Positions 43,614-56,803 are shown, counted from the first letter of the stretch. The stretch is DNA of 64,000 nt from Closterium sp. NIES-65 (GCA_948144175.1 CANXME010002010.1:62001-126000), one strand, 5' to 3'. The notes: generated from the sequence alone by a model not told the origin. Numbers and translations are program-made.

Positions 43614-43742
43614 TGAGAAGAAACGAGAATGAATGAACTATAAATGAAGTGGGTACAAGTACTAACCCTAATTAAGTTGTACCCCCTATGGTATACCCCA
43701 CTGCAGCCTACACAAATGTATAAGCAATATAAAGTTCTGACA
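43614..43742 (-). repeat. 5' LTR of B2
   Basis: On the minus strand it reads TGTCAGAACTTTATATTG to TTTCTTCTCA (129 bp), followed directly by the primer site TGGTATCAGAGC. It shares the core GTAGGCTG(C/T)AGTGGGGTA with the B1 and B3 LTRs. Confidence 0.82.
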
Positions 43743-44053
43743 GTTTGTATGTATCTGCATGCTACAAGGCCAGGGGAATCTTGGCTTATTTTAAAGCTCT
43801 TGGAGTGAGCTTCGATATAGGAAATTCTCAGCTTAATCCGGTAGACGGTCTGCACGATACGCTGCGCGGCGTTCAAGGTACTCTTGTTATTTTGACTAAG
43901 TCATTCTTGATCCCTCTCTATACAAATTCGGACCCGAGGATAGAGGCTGGTCTTGTACCAGGCACCCAAGGACCCTTGGAGGTGACCCCGAGGAGAGGTT
44001 TTAGGTTTGATAAAGTCTCAATAGCTTGAGTTTATTAGGCCCTTACACCAACA
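43743..44053 (+). repeat. 5' LTR remnant of A3
   Basis: Starts at GTTTGTATGTATCTGCATGC, inside the LTR, and ends CCAACA. A further internal deletion of about 0.4 kb joins CCAGGGGA to CTTGGCTTATTTT near 43777. The primer site TGGTATCAGAGC follows at 44057-44068. Confidence 0.88.
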
Positions 44054-44100
44054 AGCTGGTATCAGAGCTGCGTTATAGTGATCCTCGTTATAGGTAGCTA

Positions 44101-47100
44101 TGGCAGGCAACACCCTCGGCGGTAGCTGGCGAATCATTAGCCCAAAATCGTAGCGGCAGCCATGATTCTGGTGTTTCTACGCCAAGGGGAGCGCGAACAA
44201 GCCAGGGCTCACTGATCAAGGAGGTGCTGAAAAACTGCACCATCGAGAAGTTCAATGGTGAGGGCTATAATGATTGGGCTTGGAAAACGCAACTTTATTT
44301 CCGTCAGATCGGTTTGCTGAAACTAATGATTGGGGAGGAGCCTAGACCGAGTGACCCCGCCCTTCAGGAAGATTGGGACGAGCGCGCCTCGGCTGACTAC
44401 TACTTGATGTCGCAGAGTTTGGAGCTGAACGAGCGTCACCACGTCATGCACCTGCTGCCGGCGGCTGAGTGCGGTCCGAAGGCATTGACGATGTTGAAGG
44501 AGCTGCACGCCCCTACCTCTGTCGCTGCGATGCTCATGATGGAGAGGGAGCTGTCCGCGTTGCGCCTAAGCGAGAGAGAGCCGGCACAACCCATCCTGGA
44601 CAAGTTGCGTGATCTCTACGCGAAGCTGGCGATCGCTGGGATCACCTACTCGGAGCAGACCAAGTGCCTGAAGATGCTGTCGCTGCTGCCGGTATCGTGG
44701 CTTCAATTCACGAGCGGATTGAGCCTGCCGCAGAACCAGAGCTTGTGGACGCTCGAGTGGGTGCGGACTAAGATTCTGGAGGAGGACTTCCGTCGCCGCC
44801 AACTGAGGGGTGGAGACGACGGCAGCAGCGGCTACGGGATGCAAGGGAGCCGACGTGGCAAAGGACGTGGCTTTGGTGGTGCTGGACGCGGTGCAAAGAA
44901 AGACAACGGCTCCAACGACCAACAAGGAGGTACCGGTTGGGGTCGCGGTGCGAAATCTGGACGTGGGAGCAAGTCGGGTGCTGGTGACAAAACGAAAGGG
45001 AGTTGCTGGAATTGTGAGAAGGAAGGGCACCCCTGGTTTTTGTGCTATAAGAAACCCGATGGATGGACCCCCCTGAATCGTCACCAGGATGGCGGCGCGC
45101 AGAGGAACCAGAAAAACGGCGCCAACATGGTCGCTGATTCGTCCGACAACAACCCGAAGGGCAATGGCGGTGCGGAGAAGAAGAAGGAGCGCACCGCGGG
45201 CCAATTCTTCCATGTGGGAGACAAGGGGGAGCAAGGAGACGCATCTGCTAAGGTTGGACCAGAGCTGCACCCCCTGGACTATTGGGTGTTGGACACAGGC
45301 GCTGCTTGGACAATGATGCCGCGCAAGGACTTGCTGGACGACGTACGCGCTGCACCGATTAACGAGGTGTGCTCTGCCTCTGGACACATGTTGAAGGTGG
45401 CTGGTGCGGGACGAGCTGCATTTAAGCGAGCGGATGGCAAGCCGGTGGTGCTGTACGACGTTCTCCTCGTCCCCGACCTGAAGGCCAACCTTATCTCCCT
45501 CCGTAAGCTTGGCAAGGCTGGGGTGAACACCAACACAGATGGGGCTCGCACTTATAAGGGGAAGCTGGGCAATCGGGTGCTTTGGGATCTGCACGAGAGC
45601 AAGGACATGTACAAATCTATTTGGCAGCTGCCGGCGCTGGCGTGGCACGGTGGGGGGCAGGCTGGAGAGGGGTCTGCATCCCAGGGGGAGTGCAACGCCG
45701 TTGGAGGGGTTGGTGTGAAAGTGTCGGCCAGATCTGGGGAGACGGATTTAGCAACGGCACACCGACGTTTGGGGCATGTGGCAATGCCTTTGCTGAAGCA
45801 ACTGGAGAAGGATGGAGCCGTTAAGGGCTTGAAGCTGAACGGACAACCACCCAATGATAACTGTGAAATTTGCCTCCTTTCAAAGTTCACCCATTTCCCC
45901 TTCCATAGTGTGGTTGGCAAGAGCAAAACGCCATTGGAGCTGGTCCACATGGACTTGGTGGGGCCGCTGCAGGTGCAAGGGCACAAGGGGGAGCGGTATT
46001 TCCTAACCATAGTGGATGATTGGAGCAGGCTAATGTGGGCGTATCCGCTGAAGCAGAAAGATCACGCCGCCTCTATGATTCGGGACGATTGGCTGTCGTT
46101 CGTGGAGAAGCAAGCGGAGTGTGTGGTGAAGCGGATTAGGACAGATCGGGGTGGTGAGTTCCTTGGAGCTGAGATGACGGCCTGGCTCAAGAAGCAGGGC
46201 ATCCAGAGGGAGCTGACCACGGCTTACACCCCACAGTCCAACGGTGTAGCAGAACGGGCGAACCGGACAATTCTGGAGACAGCTAGGGCGCTGCTCATAG
46301 AATCTGGGCTGGGCAACTCCATGTGGCCCCATGCTGTTCGGCACGCTACCGTCGCTAGGAACAGGGTACTCACAAAGGTTGGGGATGACTCGTGGGTGCC
46401 GTTGGAGAGGTGGCTTGGGAGGAAGCCGCCGGTGGACATGCTGAGGGTGTTCGGTTGCATGGCAGTCGCCCACGTCTCCAAGACCTACCGCAGTAAGTTG
46501 GGGGCGAGTGCAATCTGGTGTGTGCATTTGGGGCCGGCTGCTGAGAGCAAGGGATGGCTGCTGTGGGAGCCTTCCAAGGGTGTGTTGTTTGACAGCAGGG
46601 ATGTGAAGTTTGTTGAGGGCATGATGTATAGGAGCTGGGAGAAACAGCCGGAGGCCAGGGTGTCCCAGCAGATGGAGCAGATCACCATGCAGCTAGACCT
46701 GACTCCTAGTGTGTGGGAGGAGGGAGAGGAGTCAGCTGCAGAGGGTGGTGATAGAGAGAAGGTGCAGGAGGCACCTGCTGGTGGAGGTGATGGTGTGGAG
46801 ACTAGCGTTAGCACTAGTGGAGCTGCTGGATCCGAGGGAGGAGAGCAGCAGCAGGGAAAAACTAAGAAGCCGAAGGGTGTCGTTATGAAGGGATGGGAGA
46901 CACCCGTCTCCAGGCCAGGACGTACCCGTATGGCTACTAAGAAGCTGTCGGCAGGAGCTGATGTAGCGGAGCAGCAGCTTGGGACTGTGGAGGCATTGCT
47001 GATTCTACCGCATGGCTATGACCCGGATGAGGAGGATGAGCCTTCCTACTGTTTTCCTGCCCCTAGCATGGAGGAGGCATTAGCTGGACCAGATAGGGAG

Positions 47101-48189
47101 AAGTGGCTGGTTTCCAGGGATGCTGAGTACCAGAGCCTGCTAGAGAATGGGACATGCGAGCTGGTGGTGCTGACTGAGGGGAAGAAAGCCGTACAGTGCA
47201 AGTGGGTGCTAAGGATCAAGACCGATGACAAGGGACAGGTCACCATCTACAAGAGTAGGCTGGTGGCTAAGGGGTTTATGCAGAAGGAGAAGCGGGACTT
47301 CAATGAGATCTTTGCTCCCACTGCCAAACCCCCTACCCTCCGTGTCTTGTTGGCAGATGCGACTGTTAGTGGGAAATTCAACATTCAGATGGATATATCA
47401 ACGGCATTCCTCAATGGGATTTTAGAGGAGGATGTGTACATGACGCAGCCACCTGGGTATGAGGAGGGTACGGGCAGGGTGTGCAAGCTGAAAAGGTCCA
47501 TCTACGGCTTGAAGTAGGCGCCACGCTGCTGGTACCAGAAGTTGGCAGCTGTTTTAGAGGAGATGGGATTCTGGACCAGCAGCTGTGATGAGAGCCTCTT
47601 TCTCAAGGGGGAGGGGGAGAAGCTGGTTCTGTTTCTGGTCTATGTGGACGACATTCTTCTCTTCAGCAGCAGCATGAAGGAGATCCAGAAAGTGCAGCAG
47701 CAGCTGATGGAGAACTTCAAGTGCAAGAACCTTGGGGAGGTAAAATACTACCTCGGGATGCACGTAGAGAGGGATCCAAATCACATGTGGTTGAAAATGC
47801 ACCAGGAGAAGTTCATCAAGGAGTTGGGGGAGAAGTATGGGATTGAGAATGAGCGCAATGTTGCATCTCCTCTACCAGCAGAATTCAAGCTTGTAAAGGC
47901 TGCAGAGGATGAAGGGGTTGAAGCTGAGGAGCAGCAGCAATTCCAGTCCTTGGTGGGCAGCCTCTTGGATGCATTTGTTCACACGAGGCCTGACATCTCT
48001 TTCTCGGTTGGGCAGCTGGCTAGGGTGGTGCAGAATCCATCAGAGGAGCAGGTGGATGCAGCTGAGCATGTGATGAAGTATCTAAACTCCCACCCAAGCA
48101 TTGGAGTTCAATACTCCGCATCTGCACAGGTGAAGCAGAAAGGGGTTGAGGTGTTGAAAGAGAAGGGGAAGAGGCTTGGAGAAGGCAAG
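44101..48189 (+). pseudogene. A3 gag-pol, nearly open but truncated
   Basis: An extra C in the first codons (near 44111) shifts the frame. The main frame is then open from 44224 to 47514, covering gag, the zinc knuckle CWNCEKEGHPWFLC (near 45005), protease DTGA (near 45293), the complete integrase core (MDLVGPL, TDRGGEF, AERANRTI) and the start of reverse transcriptase. A single TAG at 47515-47517 replaces the CAG of LKQAP. The frame then continues through YVDDIL (near 47640). At 48189 RNase H is cut away and joined to the middle of the 3' LTR. It is not autonomous. Confidence 0.9.
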
Positions 48190-49118
48190 CATTGTACGCG
48201 CTATGAACAGTACAAGCAGAAAGGATGAGCTCGCAAAGGAACCCAAGATGGAAGCTTTGCAGTTTGGTCGAATTGATGGCGCAGATTCAGTTCTATCCAA
48301 CTTGTAATTGTACTGTTTTGTTTGGTTAACTATAGTGTAGCAGGGCAGGCACTATAGGGGTACAATTTAGGTGAAGGTTGGATGTTGTTTGTCTGTATCT
48401 GCATGCTACAAGGCCAGGGGAAACTAGTGGAACCAGCATTTGGCTGGTTGGGCAAAGACAAAACAGGTTCTGTTTTTAGAACCTGAATCTGGTTGTTGTT
48501 TTCCCAGGTTGGAAAAACAGAACCAGAGGTTGTTTTCTAACCTACCACCTGCTGTTTTGTACAGCCAGGTTGGTTCTGTTGCTTGGAATTATCTGGGATC
48601 ATCCCTGGTTGTTCCCAGGTTGATTCCCAAGGTCCTTGCTAGCTAGAACTATTTATTCCTTCTCTGTTTGTACCTGAATATAGTCCATTTGATTCCAGCG
48701 AATTCCTCCCTTCCTGGAATTTTGTTTCTACGCGGTTCAACGGCGTAATGCTACCCGAGTCAACGCTAGTACGCTAGCACTCCAACACTAGGCAAACGCT
48801 GTCTGAGCCATAACTTCGTAATGGCAGAACGTTTCGCGAGGCAACTTGGTTCATTTTAAAGCTCTTGGAGCGAGCTTCGATATAGTAAATTCTCAGCTTA
48901 ATCCGATCAACGGTCTGCACGATACGCTGCACGACATTCAATGTACTCTTGCTGTTTTGACTAAGTCCCTCTTGATACCTCTCTCTACAAAATCGGACCC
49001 GAGGATAGGGGCTGGTCTTGTACCAGGCACCCAAGGACCCTTGGAGGTGACCCCGAGGAGAGGTTTTAAGTTTGACAAAGTCTTAATAGCTTGAGTTTAT
49101 TAGTCCCTTACACCAACA
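48190..49118 (+). repeat. Truncated 3' LTR of A3
   Basis: Lacks about the first 160 bases of the LTR; it begins at CATTGTACGCGCTATGAAC and ends CCAACA at 49118. It follows GAGAAGGCAAG of pol with no polypurine tract, so one deletion removed RNase H and the LTR start. Confidence 0.9.
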
Positions 49119-50125
49119 AGTGGTACGCTCGCCGTCAGGGTCACGATGCTGGAGCTGGGGGGCCTGGTGTGGAAGGCGCTGGCGTTGGATGCACTGGAGC
49201 TTGGGGCTCTGCCACTGGGGGGGCTTTTGCTAACATCACTAGAGCTGGGGGTGCCGGTTCTGAGGGTGCCAAGTCTGAGCATACTGAGCGTGGGGGTGTT
49301 GTGCAGGAGCGTGCTGAGCTTAGAGGTACTTTGTCTACTGGAGATTCTGGAGCAGCTGGTCCCGGAGGTGCTCGCATTGGAGGTACTGGAGCTGCTGGGG
49401 TTGGAGGAGCTGCTGGACTTGGTGGTATTGGGGGTGGTGCTGCTGGAGGTACTAGAGCTGGAGAGCCTGGAGCTGGAGGTGCCGTTTCTGGGGGTGCTAC
49501 TGGTGGAGGTACTGGAGCAGGAGAGCCTGGAGCTGGAGGTGCCGGTTCTGGGGGTGCTGCGGCTGGAGGTACTGGGGCGGGAGACCCTGGAGCTGGAGGT
49601 TCTGCAGCTGCTGGAGGAGCTCGCGCTACTGGTGCTGGTAACACTGCACATCCGCGCCTGTTCCTCGCTTCGCCATCGCCGTCGTCCCTGCCACCACCTG
49701 ACTCAATGCTACGCCGGGTTCTTAGCCTCCCGTCTTCTACTGGTCTCCCGTTACATCCAGGCTCCCCTCTGCCAACTCCCTCTTCTTACACTGAGCAGAC
49801 ACAATCGTTTACAAAGCGTCGTAAGCCTGCGTCTCGTCCTACCTCGCCTGTTCGCACTCGTCGCACTGATCGTCGTGTTGCTCGTCCGCGTCCTCCTCCT
49901 GTCCCAGGCACGCACACTATGGCACTTTGTCCTTCCTCTAATCCATAGCGCTTCCCCCTGCCGTCTCCTCCTGAGTCCTCTCTTCCGCACGTTCCGGCCC
50001 TGTATCTGACCTGGTTCATGCTGCTCACCCTACTATCACGCGTCTGCTCGCCACTGTTGTCACCGACCCTTCCTTTGAGTCTTCTGCTGCGTCTGCCTTG
50101 GTCGCTGAGCTTGTAGACTTTGCTA
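49119..50125 (+). pseudogene. B1 linker between integrase and reverse transcriptase
   Basis: Resumes the B1 pol reading at WYARRQGHDAGAGG and continues as a Gly/Ala/Pro-rich linker. Repeated blocks near 49440-49620 read AGEPGAGGAGSGG. A basic Pro-rich part (SPVRTRRTDRRVARPRPPP) follows, and it ends at ELVDFA. It has no catalytic motif; such linkers tether domains and vary quickly. The TGCTA at 50121-50125 is the A2 target duplication. Confidence 0.75.
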
Positions 50126-51206
50126 TGTTGGGTGCAAATTCACATTGCACGACATCCTGCCGTCTGATTGTACGAGTATGCGTATGCGAATGCATTTGCG
50201 TGTGAATGGTATGTTCGTGTGTTTGTTTGCTTTCGCAATTTTCGCTTGAAGCATTTGCAGGTACTCGCACAATGTGCGCTTCGGCATAACATTGTACGCG
50301 CTATGAACAGTACAAGCAGAAAGGACGAGCTCGCAAAGGAACCCAAGATGGAAGCTTTGTGGTTCGGCTTACTTGATTGCGCAGATTCAGTTCTATCCAA
50401 CTCGAAATTGTACTGTTTTGTTTGGTTGACTATAGTGTAGCAGGGCAGGCACTATAGGGTGAAGGTTGGATGTTGTTTGTCTGTATCTGCATGCTACAGG
50501 GCCAGGGGAAACCAGCGGAACCAGCATTTGGCTGGTTGGGCAAAGACAAAACAGGTTCTGTTTTTAGGACCTGAACCTGGTTGTTGTTTTCCCAGGTTGG
50601 AAAAACAGAACCAGAGGTTGTTCACCAACCTACCACCTGCTATTTTGTCCAGCCAGGTTGGTTCTGTTGCTTGGAATTATTTGGGATGATCCCTGGTTGT
50701 TCTCAGGTTCATTCCCAAGGTCCTTGCTAGCTAGAACTATTTATTCCTTCTCTGTTTGTACCTGGATATAGTCAAATTGATTCAAGCGAATTCCTTCCTT
50801 GCTGGAATTTCGTTTCTACGCGATGCGACGGCGGAATGCTACCCGAGTCAACGCTAGTATGCTAGCACTCCAACGCTAGGCTAACGCTGTCCGAGCCATA
50901 ACTTCGTAATGGCAGAACTTTTCGCGAGGCAACTTGGCTTATTTTAAAGCTCTTAGAGTGAGCTTCGATATAGGAAATTCTCAGCTTAATCCGGTCGATG
51001 GTCTGCACGATACGCTGCGCGACGTTCAAGGTACTCTTGCTGTTTTGACTAAGTCCCTCTTGATCCCTCTCTCTACAAACTCGGACCCGAGGATAGGGGC
51101 TGGTCTTGTACCAGGCACCCAAGGACCCTTGGAGGTGACCCCGAGGAGAGGTTTTAAGTTTGATAAAGTCTTAATAGCTTGAGTTTATTAGGCCCTTACA
51201 CCAACA
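50126..51206 (+). repeat. 5' LTR of A2
   Basis: 1081 bp from TGTTGGGTGC to CCAACA. It lacks 12 bases relative to its partner near 50459, where ACTATAGGG runs straight into TGAAGG. No trace of that loss is in the 3' LTR, so it happened after insertion. Confidence 0.95.
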
Positions 51207-51252
51207 AGCTGGTATCAGAGCTGCGTTATAGTGATCCTCGTTAAAGGTAGCT

Positions 51253-54200
51253 ATGGCGGGCAACACCTCGGCGGTAGCTGGTGAATCTTCAGCCCAAGAT
51301 CGTAGCGGCAGCCAAGATTCTGGTGTTTCTGCGCCAAGGGGAGCGCGAACAAGCCAGGGCTCGCTGATCAAGGAGGTGCTGAAAAACTTCACCGTCGAGA
51401 AGTTCAATGGTGAGGGCTATGATGATTGGGCCTGGAAAATGCAACTTTATTTCCGTCAGATCGGTTTGCTGAAACTAATGATTGGGGAGGAGCCTAGACC
51501 GAGTGACCCCGCCCTTCAGGAAGATTGGGACGAGCGCGCCTCGGCTGGCTACTACTTGATGTCGCAGAGTTTGGAGCTGAACCAGCGTCACCACGTCATG
51601 CACCTGCTGCCGGAGGTTGAGTGCGGTCCGAAGGCGTGGACCGTGTTGAAGGAGCTGCACGCCCCGACCTCCGTTGTTGCAACATTGATGCTGGAGAGGG
51701 AGCTGTCCGCGTTGCGCCTGAGCGAGGGAGAGCCGGTGCAACTTGTCCTGGACAAATTGCGCGACCTCTACGCAAAGTTGGCGATCGCGGGAATCACCTA
51801 CCCGGAGCAGACCAAGTGCCTGAAGATGCTCTCGCTGCTGCCGGAATCGTGGCTTCAATTCACGAGCGGATTGAGCCTGCCGCAGAACCAGAGCTCGTGG
51901 ACACTCGAGTGGGTGCGGACAAAGATTCTAGAGGAGGACTTCCGTCGCCGTCAACTGAGGGGTGGAGACGACGGCAGCAGCGGCTACGGGATGCAAGGGA
52001 GCCGACGTGGCAAAGGACGTGGCTTCAGTGGTGCTGGACGCGGTGCAAAGAAGGACGACGACTCCAACGACCAACAAGGAGGTACCGGTTGGGGTCGCGG
52101 TGCGAAATCTGGACGTGGGGGCAAGTCGGGTGCTGGTGGCAAAATGAAAGGGAGTTGCTGGTATTGTGAGAAGGAAGGGCACCCCTGGTTTTTGTGCTAT
52201 AAGAAACCCGATGGATGGACCCCCCAGAATCGTCACCAGGATCGCGGCGCGCGGAGGAACCAGAAAAACGGTGCCAACATGATCGCTGATTCGTCCGACA
52301 ACAACCCAAAGGGCAACGGCGGTGCGGAGAAGAAGAAGGAGCGCACCGCGGGCCAATTCTTCCATATGGGAGACAAGGGGGAGCAAGGAGACGCCTCTGC
52401 CAAGGTTGGAGCAGAGCTGCACCCCCTGGATTATTGGGTGTTGGACACGGGCGCTGCTTGGACGATGACGCCACGCAAGGACCTGCTGGACCACGTACGC
52501 GCTGCACCGATCAACGAGGTGTGCTCCGCCTCTGGACACGCGCTGAAGGTGGCTGGTGCGGGACGAGCTGCGTTTAAGGGGGCGGATGGCAAGCCGGTAG
52601 TGCTGCACGACGTTCTTCTCGTTCCTGAACTCAAGGCCAACCTCATCTCCCTCCGTAAGCTTGGCAAGGCTGGGGTGAGCACTAGCACGGATGGGGCACG
52701 CACTTACAAGGGGCAGCTGGGCAATCGGGTGCTTTGGGATCTGCACGAGAGCACGGACGTGTACAGATCCATGTGACAGCTGCCGGCGTTGGCGTGGCAT
52801 GGTGGGGGGCAGGCTGGAGAGGGGTCTGCATCCCAGAGGGAGTGCAACGCCGTTGGAGGGGTTGGTGTGAAAGTGTCGGCCAGATCTGGGGAGACGGATT
52901 GGGCAACGGCACACCGACGCTTGGGGCATGTGGCAATGCCTTTGCTGAAGCAGCTGGAGAAGGATGGAGCTGTTAAGGGCTTGAAGCTGAACGGACAACC
53001 ACCCGATGATAACTGTGAAATCTGTTTGCTCTCAAAGTTTACCCGTTTCCCCTTCCATAGTGTGGCTGGCAGGAGCAAGAAGCCGTTAGAGCTGGTCCAC
53101 ATGGACTTGGTGGGGCCGCTGCCGGTTCAGGGACACAAGGGGTAGCGGTACTTTCTGACCATAGTGGATGATTGGAGCAGGCTTATGTGGGCATATCCAT
53201 TGAAGCAGAAGGACCATGCCGCCTCTACGATACGGGAAGATTGGCTGCCATTCGTGGAGAAGCAAGCGGAGTGTGTGGTGAAGCGGATTAGGACAGATCG
53301 GGGTGGTGAGTTCCTTGGAGCTGAGATGACGGCCTGGCTCAAGAAGCAGGGCATCCAGAGGGAGCTGACCACGGCTTACACCCCACAGTCTAACGGTGTA
53401 GCAGAACGGGCGAACCGGACAATTCTGGAGACAGCTAGGGCGCTGCTCATAGAATCTGGGCTGGGCAACTCCATGTGGCCCCATGCTGTTCGGCACGCTA
53501 CCGTCGCTAGGAACAGGGTACTCACAAAGGTTGGGGATGACTCGTGGGTGCCGTTGGAGAGGTGGCTTGGGAGGAAGCCGCCAGTGGACATGCTGAGGGT
53601 GTTCGGTTGCATGGCAGTCGCCCACGTCCCCAAGACCTACCGCAGTAAGTTGGGGGCGAGTGCAATCTGGTGTGTCCATTTGGGGCTGGCTGCTGAGAGC
53701 AAGGGATGGCTGCTGTGGGAACCTTCCAAGGGTGTGTTGTTTGACAGCAGGGATGTGAAGTTTGTTGAGGGCATGGCTGGAAGCTGGGAGAAACAGCCGG
53801 AGGCCGGAGCTGCTGGATCCCAGGGAGGAGAGCAGCAGCAGGGGAAAACTAAGAAGCCGAAGGGTGTTGTTATGAAGGGATGGGAGACACCCGTCTCCAG
53901 GCCAGGACATACCCGTATGGCTACTAAGAAGCTGACTGCAGGAGCTGATGTTGCGGAGCAGCAGCTTGGGACAGAGGAGGCATTGCTGATTCTACCGCAT
54001 GGCTATGACCCGGATGAGGAGGATGAGCCTGCGTACTGTTTTCTTGCCCCTGCACCAGAGGAACCAGCTAGCATGGAGGAGGCATTAGCTGGACCAGATA
54101 GGGACAAATGGCTGGCTTCTAGGGATGCTGAGTACCAGAGCCTGCTGGAGAATGGGACTTGGGAACTAGTGGTGCTGCCTGAGGGAAAGAAAGCGGTACA

Positions 54201-55668
54201 ATGCAAGTGGGTGCTAAGGATCAAGACTGACGACAAGGGGCAGGTCACCATCTACAAGAGTAGGTTGGTGGCTAAGGGGTTTATGCAGAAGGAGAAGCGG
54301 GACTTCAATGAGATCTTTGCTCCCACTGCCAAAACCCCTACCTTTCGTGTCTTGTTGGCAGATGCAGCCTTTGGTGGGAAGTTCATTATCCAGATGGATA
54401 TATCAACGGCATTCCTCAATGGAATTTTAGAGGAGGAGGTGTTCATGACGCAGCCGCCTGGGTATGAGGATGGTACGGGCAGGGTGTGCAAGCTGAAAAA
54501 GTCTATCTACGGCTTGAAGCAGGCGCCACGCTGCTGGTACCAGAAGTTGGCAGCTGTTTTAGAGGAGATGGGATTCAAGACCAGCAGCTGTGATGAGAGC
54601 CTCTTTTTCAAGGGGGAGGGGGAGAAGCTGGTGCTGTTTCTGGTCTATGTGGACGACATTCTTCTCTTTAGCAGCAGCATGAAGGAGATCCAGAAGGTGC
54701 AGCAGCAGCTGATGGAGAACTTCAAGTGCAAGAACCTTGGGGAGGTAAAGTACTACCTCGGGATGCACGTAGAGAGGGATCCAGATCACAGGTGGTTGAA
54801 ACTGCACCAGGAGAAGTTCATCAAGGAGCTGGGGGAGAAGTATGGGATTGAGAATGAGCGCAAGGTTGCAACTCCCCTGCCAGCAGAAATCAAGCTTGTG
54901 AAAGCTGCAGAGGATGAAGGGGTTGAAGCCGAGGAGCAGCAGCAATTTCAGTCCTTGGTAGGCAGCCTCTTGTATGCAGCAGTTCACAGGAGGCCTGACA
55001 TCTCTTTCTCGGTTGGGCAGCTGGCTAGGGTGGTGCAGAATCCATCAGAGGAGCAGGTGGATGCAGCTGAGCGTGTGGTGAAGTATCTGAACTCTCACCC
55101 AAGCATTGGAGTTCAGTATTCCGCATCTGCACAGGTGAAGCAGAAAGGGGTTGAGGTGCTGAAAGAGAAGGGGGAGAGGCTTGGAGAAGGCAAGCTCTTT
55201 CTCACTTGCTTTACCGATGCTACGTGGGCCTCTGAGAAGGAAGATTCTTCATCTGTGGGAGGATACATCTGCGTAGTAGGGGGAGGACCTGTTAGTTGGA
55301 GGTCCAAGAAGCAGACGGAGACAGCACTCTCTTCCGTGGAGTCAGAGTACATGGCGATGTTCCATGGGGTGAAGGAGGTGATTTGGCTGAGGAGGTTGTT
55401 AGAGGAGATTGGTCAGGAGCAGAAGGATGCTACGCCGCTGTTTTGTGATAGCAAGGGGGCTCTTGGGATGGCCAGGAACGCTGTGCTTTATAGGCTGAAC
55501 AAGCACATGCGTATCAAGTGGCACTGGCTGCGTAAGGAGGTGAAGAGGGGGACGGCGAATCCGATCTACATCAAGACTCACCAGCAGCCAGCAGACTTCC
55601 TCACCAAGAGGCTTGCGGATGAGCCTCATTGGCGTTGTGTGCGCATGAGTGGAATGAGCATGAACTAG
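51253..55668 (+). pseudogene. A2 gag-pol, two in-frame stops only
   Basis: Frame 1 from ATG 51253 (MAGNTSAVAGESS) to TAG 55666 spans 1472 codons. Two stops break it: TGA at 52774-52776, where A4 has TGG, and TAG at 53143-53145, where A3 has GAG. Gag has a basic Gly-rich patch and the zinc knuckle CWYCEKEGHPWFLC (about residue 301). Protease DTGA is at about 398. The pre-integrase zinc region is HRRLGHVAMP with CEICLLSKF. Integrase has MDLVGPL, TDRGGEF and AERANRTI. Reverse transcriptase has YVDDIL (about residue 1132). RNase H ends with TKRLADEPHW. A stretch of the integrase-RT linker is missing near 53800 compared with A3. Without stop readthrough only gag-protease could be made. Confidence 0.93.
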
Positions 55669-55710
55669 TATGGAATGATGGGGATGCAGCCGGCAGGCTG
55701 AGGGGGAGTG

Positions 55711-56803
55711 TGTTGGGTGCAAATTCACATTGCACGACATCCTGCCGTCTGATTGTACGAGTATGCGTATGCGAATGCATTTGCGTGTGAATGGTATGTT
55801 CGTGTGTTTGTTTGCTTTCGCAATTTTCGCTTGAAGCATTTGCAGGTACTCGCACAATGTGCGCTTCGGCACAACATTGTACGCGCTATGAACAGTACAA
55901 GCAGAAAGGACGAGCTTGCAAAGGAACCCAAGATGGATGCTTTGCGGTTTGGCTTACTTGATTGCGCAGATTCAGTTCTATCCAACTCGAAATTGTACTG
56001 TTTTGTTTGGTTGACTATAGTGTAGCAGGGCAGGCACTATAGGGGTACAATTTAGGTGAAGGTTGGATGTTGTGTGTCTGTATCTGCATGCTACAAGGCC
56101 AGGGGAAACCAGCGGAACCAGCATTTGGCTGGTTGGGCAAAGACAAAACAGGTTCTGTTTTTAGGACCTGAACCTGGTTGTTGTCTTCCCAGGTTGGAAA
56201 AACAGAACCAGAGGTTGTTCACCAACCTACCACCTGCTATTTTGTCCAGCCAGGTTGGTTCTGTTGCTTGAAATTATTTGGGATGATCCCTGGTTGTTCT
56301 CAGCTTCATTCCCAAGGTCCTTGCTAGCTAGAACTATTTATTCCTTCTCTGTTTGTACCTGGATATAGTTAAATTGATTCAAGCGAATTCCTTCCTTGCT
56401 GGAATTTCGTTTCTACGCGATGCGACGGCGGAATGCTACCCGAGTCAACGCTAGTATGCTAGCACTCCAACGCTAGGCTAACGCTGTCCGAGCCATAACT
56501 TCGTAGTGGCAGAACTTCTCGCGAGGCAACTTGGCTTATTTTAAAGCTCTTAGAGTGAGCTTCGATATAGGAAATTCTCAGCTTAATCCGGTTGACGGTC
56601 TGCACGATACGCTGCGCGACGTTCAAGGTACTCTTGCTGTTTTGACTAAGTCCCTCTTGATCCCTCTCTCTACAAACTCGGACCCGAGGATAGGGGCTGG
56701 TCTTGTACCAGGCACCCAAGGACCCTTGGAGGTGACCCCGAGGAGAGGTTTTAAGTTTGATAAAGTCTTAATAGCTTGAGTTTATTAGGCCCTTACACCA
56801 ACA
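55711..56803 (+). repeat. 3' LTR of A2
   Basis: 1093 bp, directly after GAGGGGGAGTG, ending CCAACA and followed by TGCTA. It differs from the 5' LTR at scattered sites, so A2 is older than C1. Confidence 0.95.

Larger units (their letters stand above)
37807..43742 (-). mobile_element. B2, minus-strand copia element lacking its 3' end
   Basis: It reads right to left from a 129-bp 5' LTR (43614-43742), primer site (43602-43613) and GC-rich leader to gag, protease, integrase and RNase H. It ends abruptly in RNase H at 37807 with no 3' LTR. The right flank, GTTTGTATGTATCTGCATGC, is family-A LTR sequence, so B2 inserted into an A LTR (that of A3). It is the same family as B1 and B3. Confidence 0.85.
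43743..49118 (+). mobile_element. A3, right part of a copia element (family A)
   Basis: It contains the right part of a 5' LTR, primer site, gag-pol and a truncated 3' LTR. Its right end at 49118 is followed by AGTGG and the B1 linker, matching AGTAG at 25988-25992. A3 is therefore the outer element of the nest 25993-49118, split by B2 in its 5' LTR. Confidence 0.83.
50126..56803 (+). mobile_element. A2, near-intact Ty1/copia retrotransposon (family A)
   Basis: LTRs at 50126-51206 and 55711-56803 flank a complete interior. The target duplication TGCTA lies at 50121-50125 and 56804-56808. It inserted into the B1 linker. The primer site is at 51210-51221 and the polypurine tract GAGGGGGAG is at 55700-55708. 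Only two stop codons interrupt gag-pol, making it the best-preserved family-A copy here. Confidence 0.96.
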
